A stretch of 64,000 bases of DNA from Paenibacillaceae bacterium ZCTH02-B3. Its GTDB lineage: Bacteria; Bacillota; Bacilli; Paenibacillales; Paenibacillaceae. The stretch is taken from NCBI GenBank assembly GCA_002159065.1, contig LZRV01000066.1:29485-93484 (forward strand). The letters are read 5' to 3'. The notes beneath the pieces were generated by a model. The model saw nothing but the letters and a program-made list of their open reading frames with translations, was not told the origin of the DNA and made no database searches. A program made the position numbers and the translations under genes. Shown here piece by piece: positions 37,490 to 47,272 of the stretch (its first letter is position 1; each line of letters opens with the position of its first letter).

Positions 37490-38563
37490 TCACGCGCCGG
37501 CGATCCGTTGCCGGACGGCCTTCGTGAATGCCGTCGTCGTGGCCGTTCCGCCAATATCCCGCGTTCTCACGCCATCCTCCAGCGTTTTCATCACGCCCTG
37601 CTCCATGATCCGTGCCAGTTCCGCCAGGGAATCGTCGTTGTACCGGTCCGCCAGCCAATTCAGGAGCATGACGGCGGAAAACAGGATGCCGCAAGGGTTC
37701 GCGACGTTTTTCCCGGCGATGTCGGGCGCCGATCCGTGGACGGCCTGCGCCATGGCCTGATTTTCGTTGTTGTTGATGGACGGCGCCATGCCGAGGCTGC
37801 CGGCGAGCTCGGCCGCCAGGTCGGTGAGAATGTCGCCGAACATGTTCTCCGTCACCATGACGTCGAAATCCCGCATTCGCCGCACCAGATGGACGGTGAC
37901 CGCGTCGATGTGACAGTCGTCCACCGTGACGTCCGGGTATTCCTTCGCCACCTCGCGGCACACCATCAGGAACAGCCCGCTGCCCAGCCGGATGACGTTG
38001 GCCTTGTGCACGACGGTTACTTTCTTCCGCCGCCGGCGGGCCATCCGGAACGCCTCATGGGCGATCCGCGTGATCGCCTTGCGGGTGAACACGCCGCTGG
38101 AGATGACAATGTCCTCGCTCACGTGCCATTCGCCGCTGCCGGTGTACATGTTCCGGTCGCTGTAGAATCCTTCGGTGTTTTCCCGAAAGATGACCAGATC
38201 CGCCTCTCCCGCAACGCTTGGCACGCCGGGTATCGTTCTGGCCGGCCGGACATTGGAGTACAGATCGAAACAATGGCGCAGTTCACCGCTGGGATTGCGC
38301 CTGTCCCGGAACTCCGGCGGATACGAAACCGAATCGTGCGGTCCCATGATCCATCCGTGGGTTTCCTTCAGCGCGTCCTTGGTCGTTTGCGGCATCGGGT
38401 CGCCGTGCCGCCGGATGGCTTCCCATCCCATGGGCAGCGTCACGAAGTCGAATTTCGCCAATCCCGTTTTCCGGACGGCTTCATCCAGCACTTCCACCGC
38501 CGATTGCACGATTTCCGGTCCGATCCCGTCTCCGTAAAGCACGCCGATGCGATAGGTTGCCAT
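37490..38563 (-). CDS. Isocitrate/isopropylmalate-type dehydrogenase (tartrate dehydrogenase-like)
   Basis: The 357-residue protein belongs to the beta-decarboxylating dehydrogenases. It shows LYGDGIGPEI, the nucleotide and substrate loop FRENTEGFYSD, HKANVIRLGSGLF, DDCHIDAVTVHLV, metal-binding MFGDILTDL and the cofactor loop VHGSAPDIAGKNVANP. The length and the missing leucine-pathway neighbours point to the tartrate/D-malate dehydrogenase group rather than LeuB or Icd. The ATG at 38563 follows AGGGGCAGGG. Confidence 0.85.
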   Translation of the reverse strand: MATYRIGVLYGDGIGPEIVQSAVEVLDEAVRKTGLAKFDFVTLPMGWEAIRRHGDPMPQTTKDALKETHGWIMGPHDSVSYPPEFRDRRNPSGELRHCFDLYSNVRPARTIPGVPSVAGEADLVIFRENTEGFYSDRNMYTGSGEWHVSEDIVISSGVFTRKAITRIAHEAFRMARRRRKKVTVVHKANVIRLGSGLFLMVCREVAKEYPDVTVDDCHIDAVTVHLVRRMRDFDVMVTENMFGDILTDLAAELAGSLGMAPSINNNENQAMAQAVHGSAPDIAGKNVANPCGILFSAVMLLNWLADRYNDDSLAELARIMEQGVMKTLEDGVRTRDIGGTATTTAFTKAVRQRIAGA

Positions 38564-38760
38564 GTTTTACCCTGCCCCTTCCATGTCAAAATTCGTTGCT
38601 GCATGACGCTTGCGGTTTTTCATGAAGGAAAATGGGAAGCGAAACCATTCCGTTTTGTCATGGAAAACGATAAATGATGATTATTTTTTTTGCTATTCGA
38701 TCTGAAATACAATGGTGAATTGGATAAAAGAATCTTTTCTGCCCCGGGAGGAACTTTTGC

Positions 38761-39381
38761 ATGACGGATGATCTTGTACGCGCTTTCTCCGACATTCCGA
38801 CCACCTGTATTTCAGACGCCTTGCAGGGGCTCACCAACATGCATCCCGGCATCAAGCCGTTGAAGGAAGAATATCGCTTCGCCGGCCGTGCCCTGACCGT
38901 CGTGTCGGCTCCGGGCGACAATCTGGCGGTGCTGAAGGCGATCCGCCAGGCCAAACCGGGCGACGTGCTCGTGATCGATCTCAAGGGCGATGTTTACCGC
39001 GCGGCGGCCGGCGATTTCGTGGTGGGCATGTCGAAGACCCTGGGCGTTGCCGCGTGGGTGGTGGACGGCGTGATCCGTGACATTCTGGGCGTCAAGGCGT
39101 TGAACATCCCTGTATTCTGCCGCGGAATCACCCAGGCCGCCGGCGGCAAGGCCGGCCTCGGAGAAGTCAACGTCCCCGTCTCCTGCGGCGGCGTGACCGT
39201 CCATCCCGGCGACATTGTGGTCGGCGACGCGGACGGAGTCGTTGTCGTTCCCCGGGCTTCCGCCGAATTCGTGCTGGCCAAGGCCCGGCAGAAACTGGCC
39301 CAAGACGAGGAGCGTGAACGGAAAATTTCGGGCAAGCGGGACGAAATCATCGCCTATCTGGACAAGGTGCTCAACCCATAA
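38761..39381 (+). CDS. RraA-like protein / 4-hydroxy-4-methyl-2-oxoglutarate aldolase family
   Basis: The 206-residue protein has TTCISDALQG at the N-terminus. The conserved GMSKTLGVAAWVVDGVIRD and the C-terminal GDADGVVVVP that builds the metal/oxoacid site in the HMG-aldolase branch are also present. In this catabolic setting a pyruvate-releasing aldolase or oxaloacetate decarboxylase role is more likely than RNase E inhibition, since Bacillales lack RNase E of the E. coli type. The ATG follows GGGAGGA. The LysR gene is 23 bases downstream. Confidence 0.85.
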   Translation: MTDDLVRAFSDIPTTCISDALQGLTNMHPGIKPLKEEYRFAGRALTVVSAPGDNLAVLKAIRQAKPGDVLVIDLKGDVYRAAAGDFVVGMSKTLGVAAWVVDGVIRDILGVKALNIPVFCRGITQAAGGKAGLGEVNVPVSCGGVTVHPGDIVVGDADGVVVVPRASAEFVLAKARQKLAQDEERERKISGKRDEIIAYLDKVLNP

Positions 39382-39404
39382 CCTTCGGAAAGGCATGAGC
39401 GCGC

Positions 39405-40271
39405 ATGGAAGAACGGGACTGGGAAATCCTCCGGGCGCTGTATCTGGAACACAACATCACCAAGGCCGCGAAAAATCTGTACATCACCCAGCCGACCCTG
39501 ACGAAACGCCTGAAGCAGATTGAAAAGGATCTGGGCGTGAAGGTGGTCAACCGGGGGGTCAAAGGCGTCGTCTTTACTCCCCAGGGGGAATATCTGGCCA
39601 AGAAAGCCGAAGAAATGTTGGCCCTGAGCTCGCGAATCCGCGAAGAAGTGCTCAACATGGAGCAGCGCGTCGCCGGCGTCCTGAAGATCGGAGCGTCCAA
39701 TTCCTTTGCCCGGTATCTGCTCCCGGGCATTCTGCGCGGTTACAAGAAGCGGTATCCCGACGTGGAATTCCGGATTACGACGGGCATCAGCCGGGTCGTG
39801 TTCGAAGCCGTCTACAACCAGGACGTCCATATCGCCCTGTTGCGGGGAGACTACGCCTGGCTGGAGAAAAAACAGCTGCTGTATGAAGAAAGGGTATGCA
39901 TCGCTTCGCTGACGCCCATCGACATGGAAGAGCTCCCCAGGCTTCCCCGGATCCATTATGAGACTGACTATGCTTACAAGGCGCTGGTGGAGGAATGGTG
40001 GGCGGAAAACTATTCCCAGCCGCCGAACATCATGGCCCGGGTGGACCGGGGCGACACATGCAAGGAAATGGTGCTGAACGGCCTGGGGTACGGCATTCTG
40101 CCCGAACTGTACGTCAAGGACTTGCCGCATTTGCATATCGTCTATTTGCACGACAAGCAGGGCCGGCCGATCCGCCGGCGAACCTGGATGTATTGCCGAA
40201 ACGACGCGCTGGACCTCAAGGTCGTCCGGTCTTTCGTCGATTTCATCGGAAAATATCCGTTTCCGGCGTAA
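39405..40271 (+). CDS. LysR-family transcriptional regulator
   Basis: The 288-residue protein has the winged helix-turn-helix at residues 5-63 (NITKAAKNLYITQPTLTKRLKQIE), followed by a linker helix and a periplasmic-binding-like effector domain (GVLKIGASNSFARYLLPGIL). It lies between a RraA-like gene and the Ldh2-type gene, so it likely controls this catabolic set. Its 3' end overlaps the convergent Ldh2 gene by 29 bases. Confidence 0.92.
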   Translation: MEERDWEILRALYLEHNITKAAKNLYITQPTLTKRLKQIEKDLGVKVVNRGVKGVVFTPQGEYLAKKAEEMLALSSRIREEVLNMEQRVAGVLKIGASNSFARYLLPGILRGYKKRYPDVEFRITTGISRVVFEAVYNQDVHIALLRGDYAWLEKKQLLYEERVCIASLTPIDMEELPRLPRIHYETDYAYKALVEEWWAENYSQPPNIMARVDRGDTCKEMVLNGLGYGILPELYVKDLPHLHIVYLHDKQGRPIRRRTWMYCRNDALDLKVVRSFVDFIGKYPFPA

Positions 40272-41304
40272 GGCCGTACCGCCGCGCTTCCTCGCGCAGC
40301 ATGCGGACGACTTTCTCTGACAGGGGGATGCCCGTCCTTCTCCTCTCCTCGGCTTTCCGGTCTTCCGGTTCCCCGGGCATGAGGATTTCCTCGAATCCCT
40401 GGGCCCGGGGCTGGCTTTTCACGCGGGAAACGAACGTGTCCATGCGATCTTCAAACCGTTCGCGCGTCATGAACAGATCCGGACGCATCGCGATCATCAG
40501 ATGGCCGACATTCTGCGGCGCCGAATGGTCGGAGTGGAAGTTTTTGACTTCACCACCGAAATTGGCCCCGGTAAATACGCCCGCCAGGAGATCCATCAGC
40601 ATGGCCAAAGCCGCGCCCTTGTGGCCTCCGAAGGGCAGGCAGACGCCCTCGAACGCCTTGCGGGGGTCCGTCGTGGGATTGCCGTCCTTGTCCAGCGCGA
40701 GTCCGGGCGGAATGGGTTCTCCGTGCATGGCCGCCAGGCGGATTTTTCCCCTGGCGATGACCGCCATGGCCATATCCATCACGAAGGGCTGTTCTTTGCC
40801 GGCAGGTACGCCGGCCGCCAGCGGACTTGTGCCGAGAAACGCCGTTCGTCCTCCCCACACGGGAATGGCGGGAGAGGCGTTGGTGAAGACGAGCGAGATA
40901 TACCCCGCTTTGAGGGCTTGTCTCACATAGAGGGCGGCCATGCCGAAATGGGAGCTTCGGTGCACGCCGACCAGACCGATGCCGGATGTTTTCGCAAGTT
41001 CGACGGCTTCGTCCATCGCCCGGTGCGCCGCCAGAAACCCCATGCCGTCATCCCCGTCGACAAGGGATGCGGCGGGCGTGATTCTCTTGACCTTGATCTG
41101 CGGTCTCGGATTGAGCAACCCGCGGCGGATTCGCTCCAGATACGCGGGAATGCGGGAAACGCCGTGGGAATCCACTCCGCGCAAATTCGCCTCTACCAGA
41201 TCTTCCGCGACTATCCGCGCGTCCTCGTCGCTCAGGCCGCCGCGTTTGAACAGCTCCGCGGCAAACCGCGCCAGATCCCGCGCATTGACCCTGACTTCCG
41301 TCAT
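40243..41304 (-). CDS. Malate/L-lactate/ureidoglycolate dehydrogenase family (Ldh2)
   Basis: The 353-residue protein belongs to the NAD(P)-dependent YlbC/Ldh2 2-hydroxyacid dehydrogenases, which have their own fold. Typical motifs are NLRGVDSHGVSR, DGDDGMGF, GIGLVGVHRSSHFG, PLAAGVPAG, DKDGNPTTDP and LPFGGHKG. The ATG at 41304 is preceded by GGGAGGG; an in-frame ATG lies 28 codons upstream with no support. Together with the tartrate-type dehydrogenase and RraA-like protein it suggests use of hydroxy- or dicarboxylic acids. Confidence 0.9.
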   Translation of the reverse strand: MTEVRVNARDLARFAAELFKRGGLSDEDARIVAEDLVEANLRGVDSHGVSRIPAYLERIRRGLLNPRPQIKVKRITPAASLVDGDDGMGFLAAHRAMDEAVELAKTSGIGLVGVHRSSHFGMAALYVRQALKAGYISLVFTNASPAIPVWGGRTAFLGTSPLAAGVPAGKEQPFVMDMAMAVIARGKIRLAAMHGEPIPPGLALDKDGNPTTDPRKAFEGVCLPFGGHKGAALAMLMDLLAGVFTGANFGGEVKNFHSDHSAPQNVGHLMIAMRPDLFMTRERFEDRMDTFVSRVKSQPRAQGFEEILMPGEPEDRKAEERRRTGIPLSEKVVRMLREEARRYGLTPETDIFR

Positions 41305-41430
41305 CCGTATTCCCTCCCGGTTCTCTGCCCTTTCATTTTCCCCGGTTCGGGAGCCTTTCGTAAAATAGATTTCCGTTATTCTTGCCATTCAAAAATGGAA
41401 TGCGGGCTTGCCCGTGAGGCGAATGTAACC

Positions 41431-41458
41431 AAAAAAAACACCGCCCGAGCGGGCGGTT
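41431..41458 (-). terminator. Terminator of the LysM gene
   Basis: ACCGCCCG and CGGGCGGT form a tight hairpin, followed on the minus strand by GTTTTTTTTGG. It isolates the LysM gene from the Ldh2-type gene downstream. Confidence 0.85.
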
Positions 41459-41470
41459 TGTTCCGTTGCC

Positions 41471-41917
41471 TCAAAGTCCCGGATACGCGGGAACCCCTCC
41501 CGCGAACGCCCCCGGCATCGGCCAGGCGTATCCGGGCTGCAGGGCGGCTCCCTCGTGTTCCTCCTGTTCCATGTACATGCGGTGGCAAACCATTTTGTCC
41601 AACCGCGGAACGTATACAATCATTCCGGGCGACATGGCGTGCGGGTGCGGAATGTGCGGATTCATGGCCTCAAGGATGGCCCTTGGGCAATTGTAGGTTT
41701 GCGCCAGTCTGTCCAGCGTCTCCCCTTCCCTGACATGGTGATGGATGAAGTGCGAACCGTTTCGTTCGTCGTCATCCCGGAAGGGGAAGCCCGGGAAAAT
41801 GAACGGGAAGAGAAAGAAAAACGGAATGAACCGCCGTCGCGGAAAAGGCGGCGGAAACGGAGGATGGTAGGGTCCGTACCCGTAGCCGCCTCCCGGCACA
41901 AACTGTCGTTCCAACAA
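41471..41917 (-). CDS. LysM-domain protein, Pro/Phe/Gly-rich
   Basis: The 148-residue protein begins ERQFVPGGGYGYGPYHPPFP after a TTG pair (41917 or 41914) that follows AAAGGAGG. The first half is rich in Pro, Phe, Gly and Arg, like spore coat or crust proteins. The second half is one LysM domain (HHVREGETLDRLAQTYNC ... SPGMIVYVP) that binds peptidoglycan-type sugars. There is no signal peptide, so a spore-coat/cortex role (SafA-like attachment) is plausible but not shown. It is an ordinary gene inside the catabolic region. Confidence 0.7.
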   Translation of the reverse strand: MLERQFVPGGGYGYGPYHPPFPPPFPRRRFIPFFFLFPFIFPGFPFRDDDERNGSHFIHHHVREGETLDRLAQTYNCPRAILEAMNPHIPHPHAMSPGMIVYVPRLDKMVCHRMYMEQEEHEGAALQPGYAWPMPGAFAGGVPAYPGL

Positions 41918-41992
41918 GACCGGCCTCCTTTGTTTCCGAGTTGGGCTTTTGCAGATGCCCAATCCAATCATATGCGCGGGTGTCCCGGATGG

Positions 41993-43240
41993 TTAAACGT
42001 CCGGCTGCGCGGAGTTTGACCTGGCAAAGGGAATAATATCAAAATTCACATAAAATATTTTATGTAAATTTAATGTCATTAAATAACTTCCGGCCCGCTT
42101 CTCCCAGCTTTCCGGGTTCCTGCCGGAAATGCGCCGCTCCGTTCTTTTCATCCATAGTCTGAATCCCACCTTCAGGAGATACGGGCAAACCAGCAGGATA
42201 AAAAGAAGCCGGAACAAATGGTACGCGGTGATGGTTGGAACGTCTGCACCCATGGTCAGGGCGGTCGCTCCCATCTCCGCCATGCCGCCGGGAGATACGG
42301 CCAGGAAAGCGGTGACCGGATCCAGGGATGACGCCAGGCTCAAGATATAGGCAAGAACGGCGGCAAGCACCAGGGTCAAGCCGACCCCCATTAGAATCCA
42401 GTGTAGGATCTGGATCACTTCCCGCAACAGTTCCACGCTGAAGCTCAGGGCCAGGCCGGTCCCGAGCAGGATTTGCGTGACGTTCATCGTTTCCGTGGTT
42501 GGCCGGGGAAGCTCCCATCCGCCCGCGACAAGCACGATGGTCGTCACAAGCGGGCCGATCATCCAGGGGGTCGGCACTCTGAGCCGCCCGGCAAGACAGG
42601 CCGAAATCGGCAAGAGCAAAAGCATCGCAAAAGAAGCCGTCGATCCGGCGTTTCCGGGCAATGTCTCCCGGATGTTGCGCAAATCCGTTTCCGACATGGC
42701 GCCGCCGGCCAGAAAATGTGTCACGGCGAACGGTACGATAAAAATCACGCCCAGGAATCGGCACATTTGCATGACGGCGACGACGGTCGGTTCCGCTCCC
42801 CGGATTTCCCGGCTCAATTCGACCATCTGCACGACTCCGCCCGGAATGCTGCCCAATACGCTGCTTTCCGCCGAAATGGATGAACATTTGGCGACAAATG
42901 CGGCGGCGATCATGCCAAAGAGGATCATGAGGATGGTGGCGAGCAGCAGGAAATGGATTTGACCCGTGATGGACCGGAGGCTGTCCATGGTGAAAGAAAG
43001 CCCCATGCTGTAAGACAGGGCCGTCAAGGCCAAATTGTAGATCCATCTGGGAAGATGCAAGGGTCTTCCCAAAAATGCCTTCCAGCACAGACCGAAGGTC
43101 AGCGCTCCGAGCATCCAGCCCATGGGAACGCCGATCAGCGAAAACAAAACGCCGCCCGCGGAAGCGACGGTGACGGTTTCAACGGCCGGCAGCAGTTTTG
43201 GTTGCGGTCGATTGATCGCAGGCACCTTCTTTTGATGCAT
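41993..43240 (-). CDS. AbrB-family (PF05145) membrane permease
   Basis: The 415-residue protein has about ten membrane segments in two homologous halves. Each half carries a signature: LGSIPGGVVQMVEL in the first and VSPGGMAEMGATAL in the second. This is the family formerly called ammonia-monooxygenase-like, today seen as putative transporters often beside catabolic genes. The last 30 codons are AT-rich and include an 18-base palindrome (42048-42065), suggesting read-through into former intergenic DNA. The ATG at 43240 follows AAGGGC; a TATAAT lies on the minus strand near 43271. Confidence 0.8.
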   Translation of the reverse strand: MHQKKVPAINRPQPKLLPAVETVTVASAGGVLFSLIGVPMGWMLGALTFGLCWKAFLGRPLHLPRWIYNLALTALSYSMGLSFTMDSLRSITGQIHFLLLATILMILFGMIAAAFVAKCSSISAESSVLGSIPGGVVQMVELSREIRGAEPTVVAVMQMCRFLGVIFIVPFAVTHFLAGGAMSETDLRNIRETLPGNAGSTASFAMLLLLPISACLAGRLRVPTPWMIGPLVTTIVLVAGGWELPRPTTETMNVTQILLGTGLALSFSVELLREVIQILHWILMGVGLTLVLAAVLAYILSLASSLDPVTAFLAVSPGGMAEMGATALTMGADVPTITAYHLFRLLFILLVCPYLLKVGFRLWMKRTERRISGRNPESWEKRAGSYLMTLNLHKIFYVNFDIIPFARSNSAQPDV

Positions 43241-43508
43241 GGATTGCCCTTGTCGAATATTGGGGCCATTATAATATCATAAACGTTTTGCAACTTTAAC
43301 GGCAGTCCCCCTGCTGCCAGCCCCGGACGCCGCATTTTTTCGAGTAATTGTTTACATAATATATTTTATTTATTAAATTTTTAAAGAACGCCCGTGCCCC
43401 CATCCTGAGAGGCCAATCCGCCTTCCGCTTTCCTTTCGGCCCGCCGTGGTCTACAATAGATTCAGCACTTTTTCCCCATTTTCAAACAATTGGCAGGAGG
43501 GCTGTCGC
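43241..43508. other. Divergent gap before the second iron alcohol dehydrogenase
   Basis: The 268 bases hold a minus-strand TATAAT near 43271 for the permease and, on the plus strand, TACAAT near 43453 before the dehydrogenase. An AT-rich stretch near 43345-43385 resembles the AT-rich palindrome at the end of the permease gene. No gene is seen. Confidence 0.5.
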
Positions 43509-44678
43509 ATGAATCCGTTCCGCTTTCACAACCCGACGGTGCTCTATTACGGTGCAGGACAAATCGAAGCCCATCTCGCGGACGAGGTGAGAAAATACGG
43601 CCGCAAGATCCTTCTCGTCTACGGCGGCGGGAGCATCAAGCGCTTCGGCCTCTATGACAAGGTCATGGGCATTCTCCGGGATGCCGGCTGCCAGGTGTTC
43701 GAACTTGCGGGCATCGAGCCGAATCCGCGCCTGTCCAGCGTCCACAAGGGCGTTGACATCTGCAAGAAGGAAGGCGTCGAGCTGGTGCTGGCCGTGGGCG
43801 GCGGTTCCGTGCTGGACGCCGGCAAGGCGATCGCGGCCGGCGCCAAGTATGACGGAGACGTGTGGAATTTCTACATGCGCAAGGACCGCGTCAAGGACGC
43901 TCTGCCCCTCGGCACGATCCTGACCCTGGCCGCCACCGGTTCGGAGATGAACGGCAACACCGTGGTGACAAACTGGGAAACGAAGGACAAGCTGGGCATG
44001 GGATCTCCCCATCTGTATCCGCGTTTTTCGTTCTGCGATCCGGCCAACACGCTGACCGTGCCGCGGGACCAGACCGTCTACGGCATCGCGGACATCATGA
44101 GCCACGTGTTCGAAAACTACTTCTCCACCGCTCCCAACACGCCTTACCAGGAACGGATGGCGGAAGGACTTTTGCAGACGATCATCGAAACCGCGCCGAG
44201 GCTCGTCGAAAATCTCCAGGATCTCGAAGCCCGCGAAACCGTCATGTATTGCGGTACGATGGCCCTGAACGGCATGATCAGCATGGGGACGGCCGGCGAC
44301 TGGGCGACCCACGCCATTGAGCACGCCATCAGCGCCATTTACGACATCCCCCACGGCGGCGGCCTGGCCATCGTGTTCCCCCGCTGGATGGAATACGTCG
44401 TCGACGACGCCGGAGACAAACTGGCGCAATTGGCTATCCGCGTGTTCGGCGTGGACCCGTCGGGCAAATCGAAGCGGGAAACGGCCCTGGAGGGCGTGCA
44501 ACGGCTGAAAGATTTCTTCCGGTCCATCGGCGCCCCCTCCTCCCTCGCCGACTACGGCATTGGCGGCGAAAACATTTCGGTCATGGCCGAGAAAGCGGTG
44601 ACGTTCGGCCCCATCGGCCGCATCCGGAAGCTGGAGAAAGAGGACGTGGAGCGCATTTTGCGGGCCTGCCTGAACTGA
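43509..44678 (+). CDS. Iron-containing alcohol dehydrogenase (butanol dehydrogenase-like)
   Basis: The 389-residue protein has the N-terminal dinucleotide region [29 protein letters not shown], and [10 protein letters not shown]. The metal ligands Asp and His are in [10 protein letters not shown], and the two further His in HAIEHAISA and IPHGGGLAI. It resembles YugJ/BdhA-type NAD(P)H-dependent butanol dehydrogenases. The ATG at 43509 follows GGAGGG. It is the intact paralog of the broken copy 8 kb upstream and is followed after 21 bases by an aldo/keto reductase. Confidence 0.93.
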   Translation: MNPFRFHNPTVLYYGAGQIEAHLADEVRKYGRKILLVYGGGSIKRFGLYDKVMGILRDAGCQVFELAGIEPNPRLSSVHKGVDICKKEGVELVLAVGGGSVLDAGKAIAAGAKYDGDVWNFYMRKDRVKDALPLGTILTLAATGSEMNGNTVVTNWETKDKLGMGSPHLYPRFSFCDPANTLTVPRDQTVYGIADIMSHVFENYFSTAPNTPYQERMAEGLLQTIIETAPRLVENLQDLEARETVMYCGTMALNGMISMGTAGDWATHAIEHAISAIYDIPHGGGLAIVFPRWMEYVVDDAGDKLAQLAIRVFGVDPSGKSKRETALEGVQRLKDFFRSIGAPSSLADYGIGGENISVMAEKAVTFGPIGRIRKLEKEDVERILRACLN

Positions 44679-44699
44679 CCGCACGGGGAGGTGTGCGCG

Positions 44700-45728
44700 G
44701 TGCGATACCGCCATCTTGGCAAGACGGGGCTCCGCGTCAGCGAATTGTGCCTGGGCGCCATGACCTTCGGCATGTTCGCGGACGAAAGGGAAAGCTTCCG
44801 CATCATGGACCGCTTCGCGGACGCGGGCGGCAATTTCATCGATACGGCGAATGTCTACTCGCTGGGCGTATCCGAAGAAATCGTCGGCAAATGGCTGAAG
44901 GGACGCGACCGTTCCCAGTTCGTCATCGCCACGAAGGTCCGGTTCTTCATGGGCGAAGGTCCCAACGACTTCGGGCTCAGCCGCAAGCACATCCTGGATA
45001 GCGTCAAGGCCAGCCTGCGGCGCCTCGGCACCGACTATATCGATCTCTACCAGGTGCACGCGTGGGATCCGAAAACCCCGCTGGAAGAGACGCTGTCCAC
45101 CCTGAACGACCTGGTGCGCGCCGGATACGTACGCTACATCGGCGCCAGCAACTTCCGGGGCTGGCAGCTGCAGAAAGCGCTCGATCTCAGCCGGCAGCAC
45201 GGATGGGAAGCCTTCGTCAGCCTGCAGCCGCAGTACAATCTGCTGAGCCGGGCCGTCGAATATGAGCTCGTACCCGTATGCCTGAATGAAGGACTGGGCA
45301 TCATTCCGTGGAGTCCGCTCCGGGGAGGCTGGCTGAGCGGCAAATACCGCCGCGGCATGACGGCGCCGCCGGAAGGCACGCGGGTGGCGCTGGCGTCGGA
45401 AAAGGGATGGTCCGAGTCCTGGGAACGATACAACAACGAATTCACCTGGAACGTGCTGGATGCGTTGTTCGAGGCGGCGAAGGCCGCCGGCAGGACGCCG
45501 GCCCAGACCGCCATCAACTGGGTGCTTCACCGTCCCGCCGTCACGGCGCCGATTATCGGAGCCCGCAATCTGGAGCAGCTCGAAGACAACCTCGGCGCCG
45601 TCGGCTGGAAGCTGGCGCCGGAACTGGTCGAGCTTCTCGACCGGGCAAGCCGCCTGCCGGTGGTCACCTATCCTTACGACGAAGCCGCCGAGCAACAGCA
45701 GCGCAGAGGCCGGGATTACGAGGATTGA
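44700..45728 (+). CDS. Aldo/keto reductase
   Basis: The 342-residue protein has the whole catalytic set of the superfamily: Asp and Tyr in [11 protein letters not shown], Lys in IATKVRF and His in QVHAWD. The GASNF and [15 protein letters not shown] regions are typical of the NADPH-dependent AKR11-like group (YhdN/IolS type). The GTG at 44700 has GGGGAGG 8 bases upstream; an in-frame GTG at 44691 abuts it. It is co-transcribed with the iron dehydrogenase. Confidence 0.92.
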   Translation: MRYRHLGKTGLRVSELCLGAMTFGMFADERESFRIMDRFADAGGNFIDTANVYSLGVSEEIVGKWLKGRDRSQFVIATKVRFFMGEGPNDFGLSRKHILDSVKASLRRLGTDYIDLYQVHAWDPKTPLEETLSTLNDLVRAGYVRYIGASNFRGWQLQKALDLSRQHGWEAFVSLQPQYNLLSRAVEYELVPVCLNEGLGIIPWSPLRGGWLSGKYRRGMTAPPEGTRVALASEKGWSESWERYNNEFTWNVLDALFEAAKAAGRTPAQTAINWVLHRPAVTAPIIGARNLEQLEDNLGAVGWKLAPELVELLDRASRLPVVTYPYDEAAEQQQRRGRDYED

Positions 45729-45735
45729 CGAAAAA

Positions 45736-45772
45736 GCGGAGACGCAAGGGACGATTGCGGCTCCGCTTTTTT
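45736..45772 (+). terminator. Terminator after the aldo/keto reductase
   Basis: GCGGAG (45736-45741) pairs with CTCCGC (45761-45766), extended by CGCAA/TTGCG, followed by TTTTTT. The rest of the gap up to 45968 shows no gene. Confidence 0.8.
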
Positions 45773-45968
45773 CCGCACACCGGGATGGAGAACCTGCCGG
45801 CTTCCCCACCGCGGACATAAACGGCCATGTCCGGCGGACGGGGAGTCGCAGCTGACCCGCCATGAGCGCGACGGCAAACGTCGTCCGCCTCGGGGCAAAG
45901 GCGGCGATCCGGCGAATATCGGGGCGAACTTCGCGATCGGCCGGTTGACGCCCCGGGCCGAAATGTCG

Positions 45969-46964
45969 TCACGGACGTTTTCCGCCTTCCCCCGCTCTTC
46001 CAAGGGATGCCCAAGGCGCCCATTTCGCGGCGATCTCCGCCGCTTCCCTTTCCATCCGGTCAAACAATTCCCGCACCGTGAGCAATTCGCGGATGAGCCC
46101 GATCCCCTGCCCCGCCCAGCCGTATCCTTCCGTTTCGTCGCCTTCGTGAATGAATCTGCGGTTCCTCTCGCCGGAAATCAGGTCCTTGATGGCCTCGTAA
46201 CCGCCTCCCGCCGCCTCGGCGTCGAGGATGCGCTGGATGAAGGGCGTGCGCACCGCCCGGGCGGGAATGCCGATCGACCGCTTGACAACCACGGTGTCCG
46301 TTTCGGTTCCCTTCAAAATGGCTTCGACGTATTTCGGATGGGCCCGGTTGCATTCTTTCGTGGCGATGAAACGGGTGCCCATCTCGATTCCCTCCGCCCC
46401 CAGCGCCAGGGCGGCCATGAGGCCCCGCGCGTCGGTGATGCCGCCCGCGGCGACCACCGGAATCGATACCGATTCGACGACGCGGGGAATGAGCACCATC
46501 GTGCCGGTATCGTCCCTGCCGATGTGTCCACCGCCTTCCTGTCCCACGGCCATGACCGCGTCCGCGCCGAGGGATTCCGCTTTTTGCGCCTGTCTGACGG
46601 TGGCCACCAGCACGAGTTTCACCGCGCCCGTGCCTTCCAGCATGCGGATGTACGGTTCCGGATAGCCGCCCGTAAAAGAAAAGACCCTTACCCCTTCTTC
46701 CAGGGCGGTTTCCAGCATTTCCGCGATGGGCCTGGGCGTATGGCCGATGGGGAAGTTTACCCCGAAAGGCCTCGATGTCATGCTTTTCGCCTTCCGGATC
46801 TCCTCCCTGAGTTCTTCCCGGTCATGAAACGACGCCGTCGAAATTTGGCCCAGTCCGCCCGCTTCTGAAACGGCCGCGGCCAATTCCGCATAGGCGAGAT
46901 AGGCCAGTCCCCCCTGGATGATCGGCAGCCGGATGTTCAACAGTTCGGTGATCCTCGTTTTCAT
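45969..46964 (-). CDS. Nitronate monooxygenase / FabK-like FMN oxidoreductase
   Basis: The 331-residue TIM-barrel protein starts RITELLNIRLPIIQGGLAY. It has the FMN/phosphate motifs AGGLGQIS, VGQEGGGHIGRDD with the catalytic histidine, VVAAGGITDARG and LALGAEGIEMGTRF. These motifs are shared by nitronate monooxygenases (2-nitropropane dioxygenase) and enoyl-ACP reductase FabK. The lack of fatty-acid neighbours favours the former. The ATG at 46964 follows GGGAGGG. Confidence 0.85.
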   Translation of the reverse strand: MKTRITELLNIRLPIIQGGLAYLAYAELAAAVSEAGGLGQISTASFHDREELREEIRKAKSMTSRPFGVNFPIGHTPRPIAEMLETALEEGVRVFSFTGGYPEPYIRMLEGTGAVKLVLVATVRQAQKAESLGADAVMAVGQEGGGHIGRDDTGTMVLIPRVVESVSIPVVAAGGITDARGLMAALALGAEGIEMGTRFIATKECNRAHPKYVEAILKGTETDTVVVKRSIGIPARAVRTPFIQRILDAEAAGGGYEAIKDLISGERNRRFIHEGDETEGYGWAGQGIGLIRELLTVRELFDRMEREAAEIAAKWAPWASLGRAGEGGKRP

Positions 46965-47272
46965 GCAACCGCCCTCCCTATGTACCGTTCAATCCCTTCC
47001 GGCCCGGCCCGAAAAAAAGAAAGGCCCGGGCGACGACCCGGCCCGTGACGGTCAGGCTCGGAGGCATCGGATCTTCCATTTGTCGTCCGATTCCCCATGT
47101 ACGGCCCGATCCGTTTCATTTCCGTCACTCCCGTTCCTGCCAAGAAGCGAATGCCTGGATGACCGGCGGAATTTTTTTCCGGTGTTCCGGGGTCGCGGTG
47201 TATGCGTCAACCCGTATCACGGCAAAACCGGCACCGGCCTCGCCGCGTATCGCCGGTCCGGGCTTTGCGCCT
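46965..47272. other. 308-bp gap between NMO-like and SDR genes
   Basis: Apart from the terminator at 47010-47046 and the ribosome site of the downstream gene, nothing was recognised. A 60-codon open frame on the minus strand (47143-46961) has no ribosome site or protein-like composition. Confidence 0.5.
47010..47046 (-). terminator. Terminator downstream of the SDR gene
   Basis: On the minus strand GGCCGGG and CCCGGGCC form a bulged hairpin, followed by TTTCTTTTTTTC. Confidence 0.65.
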
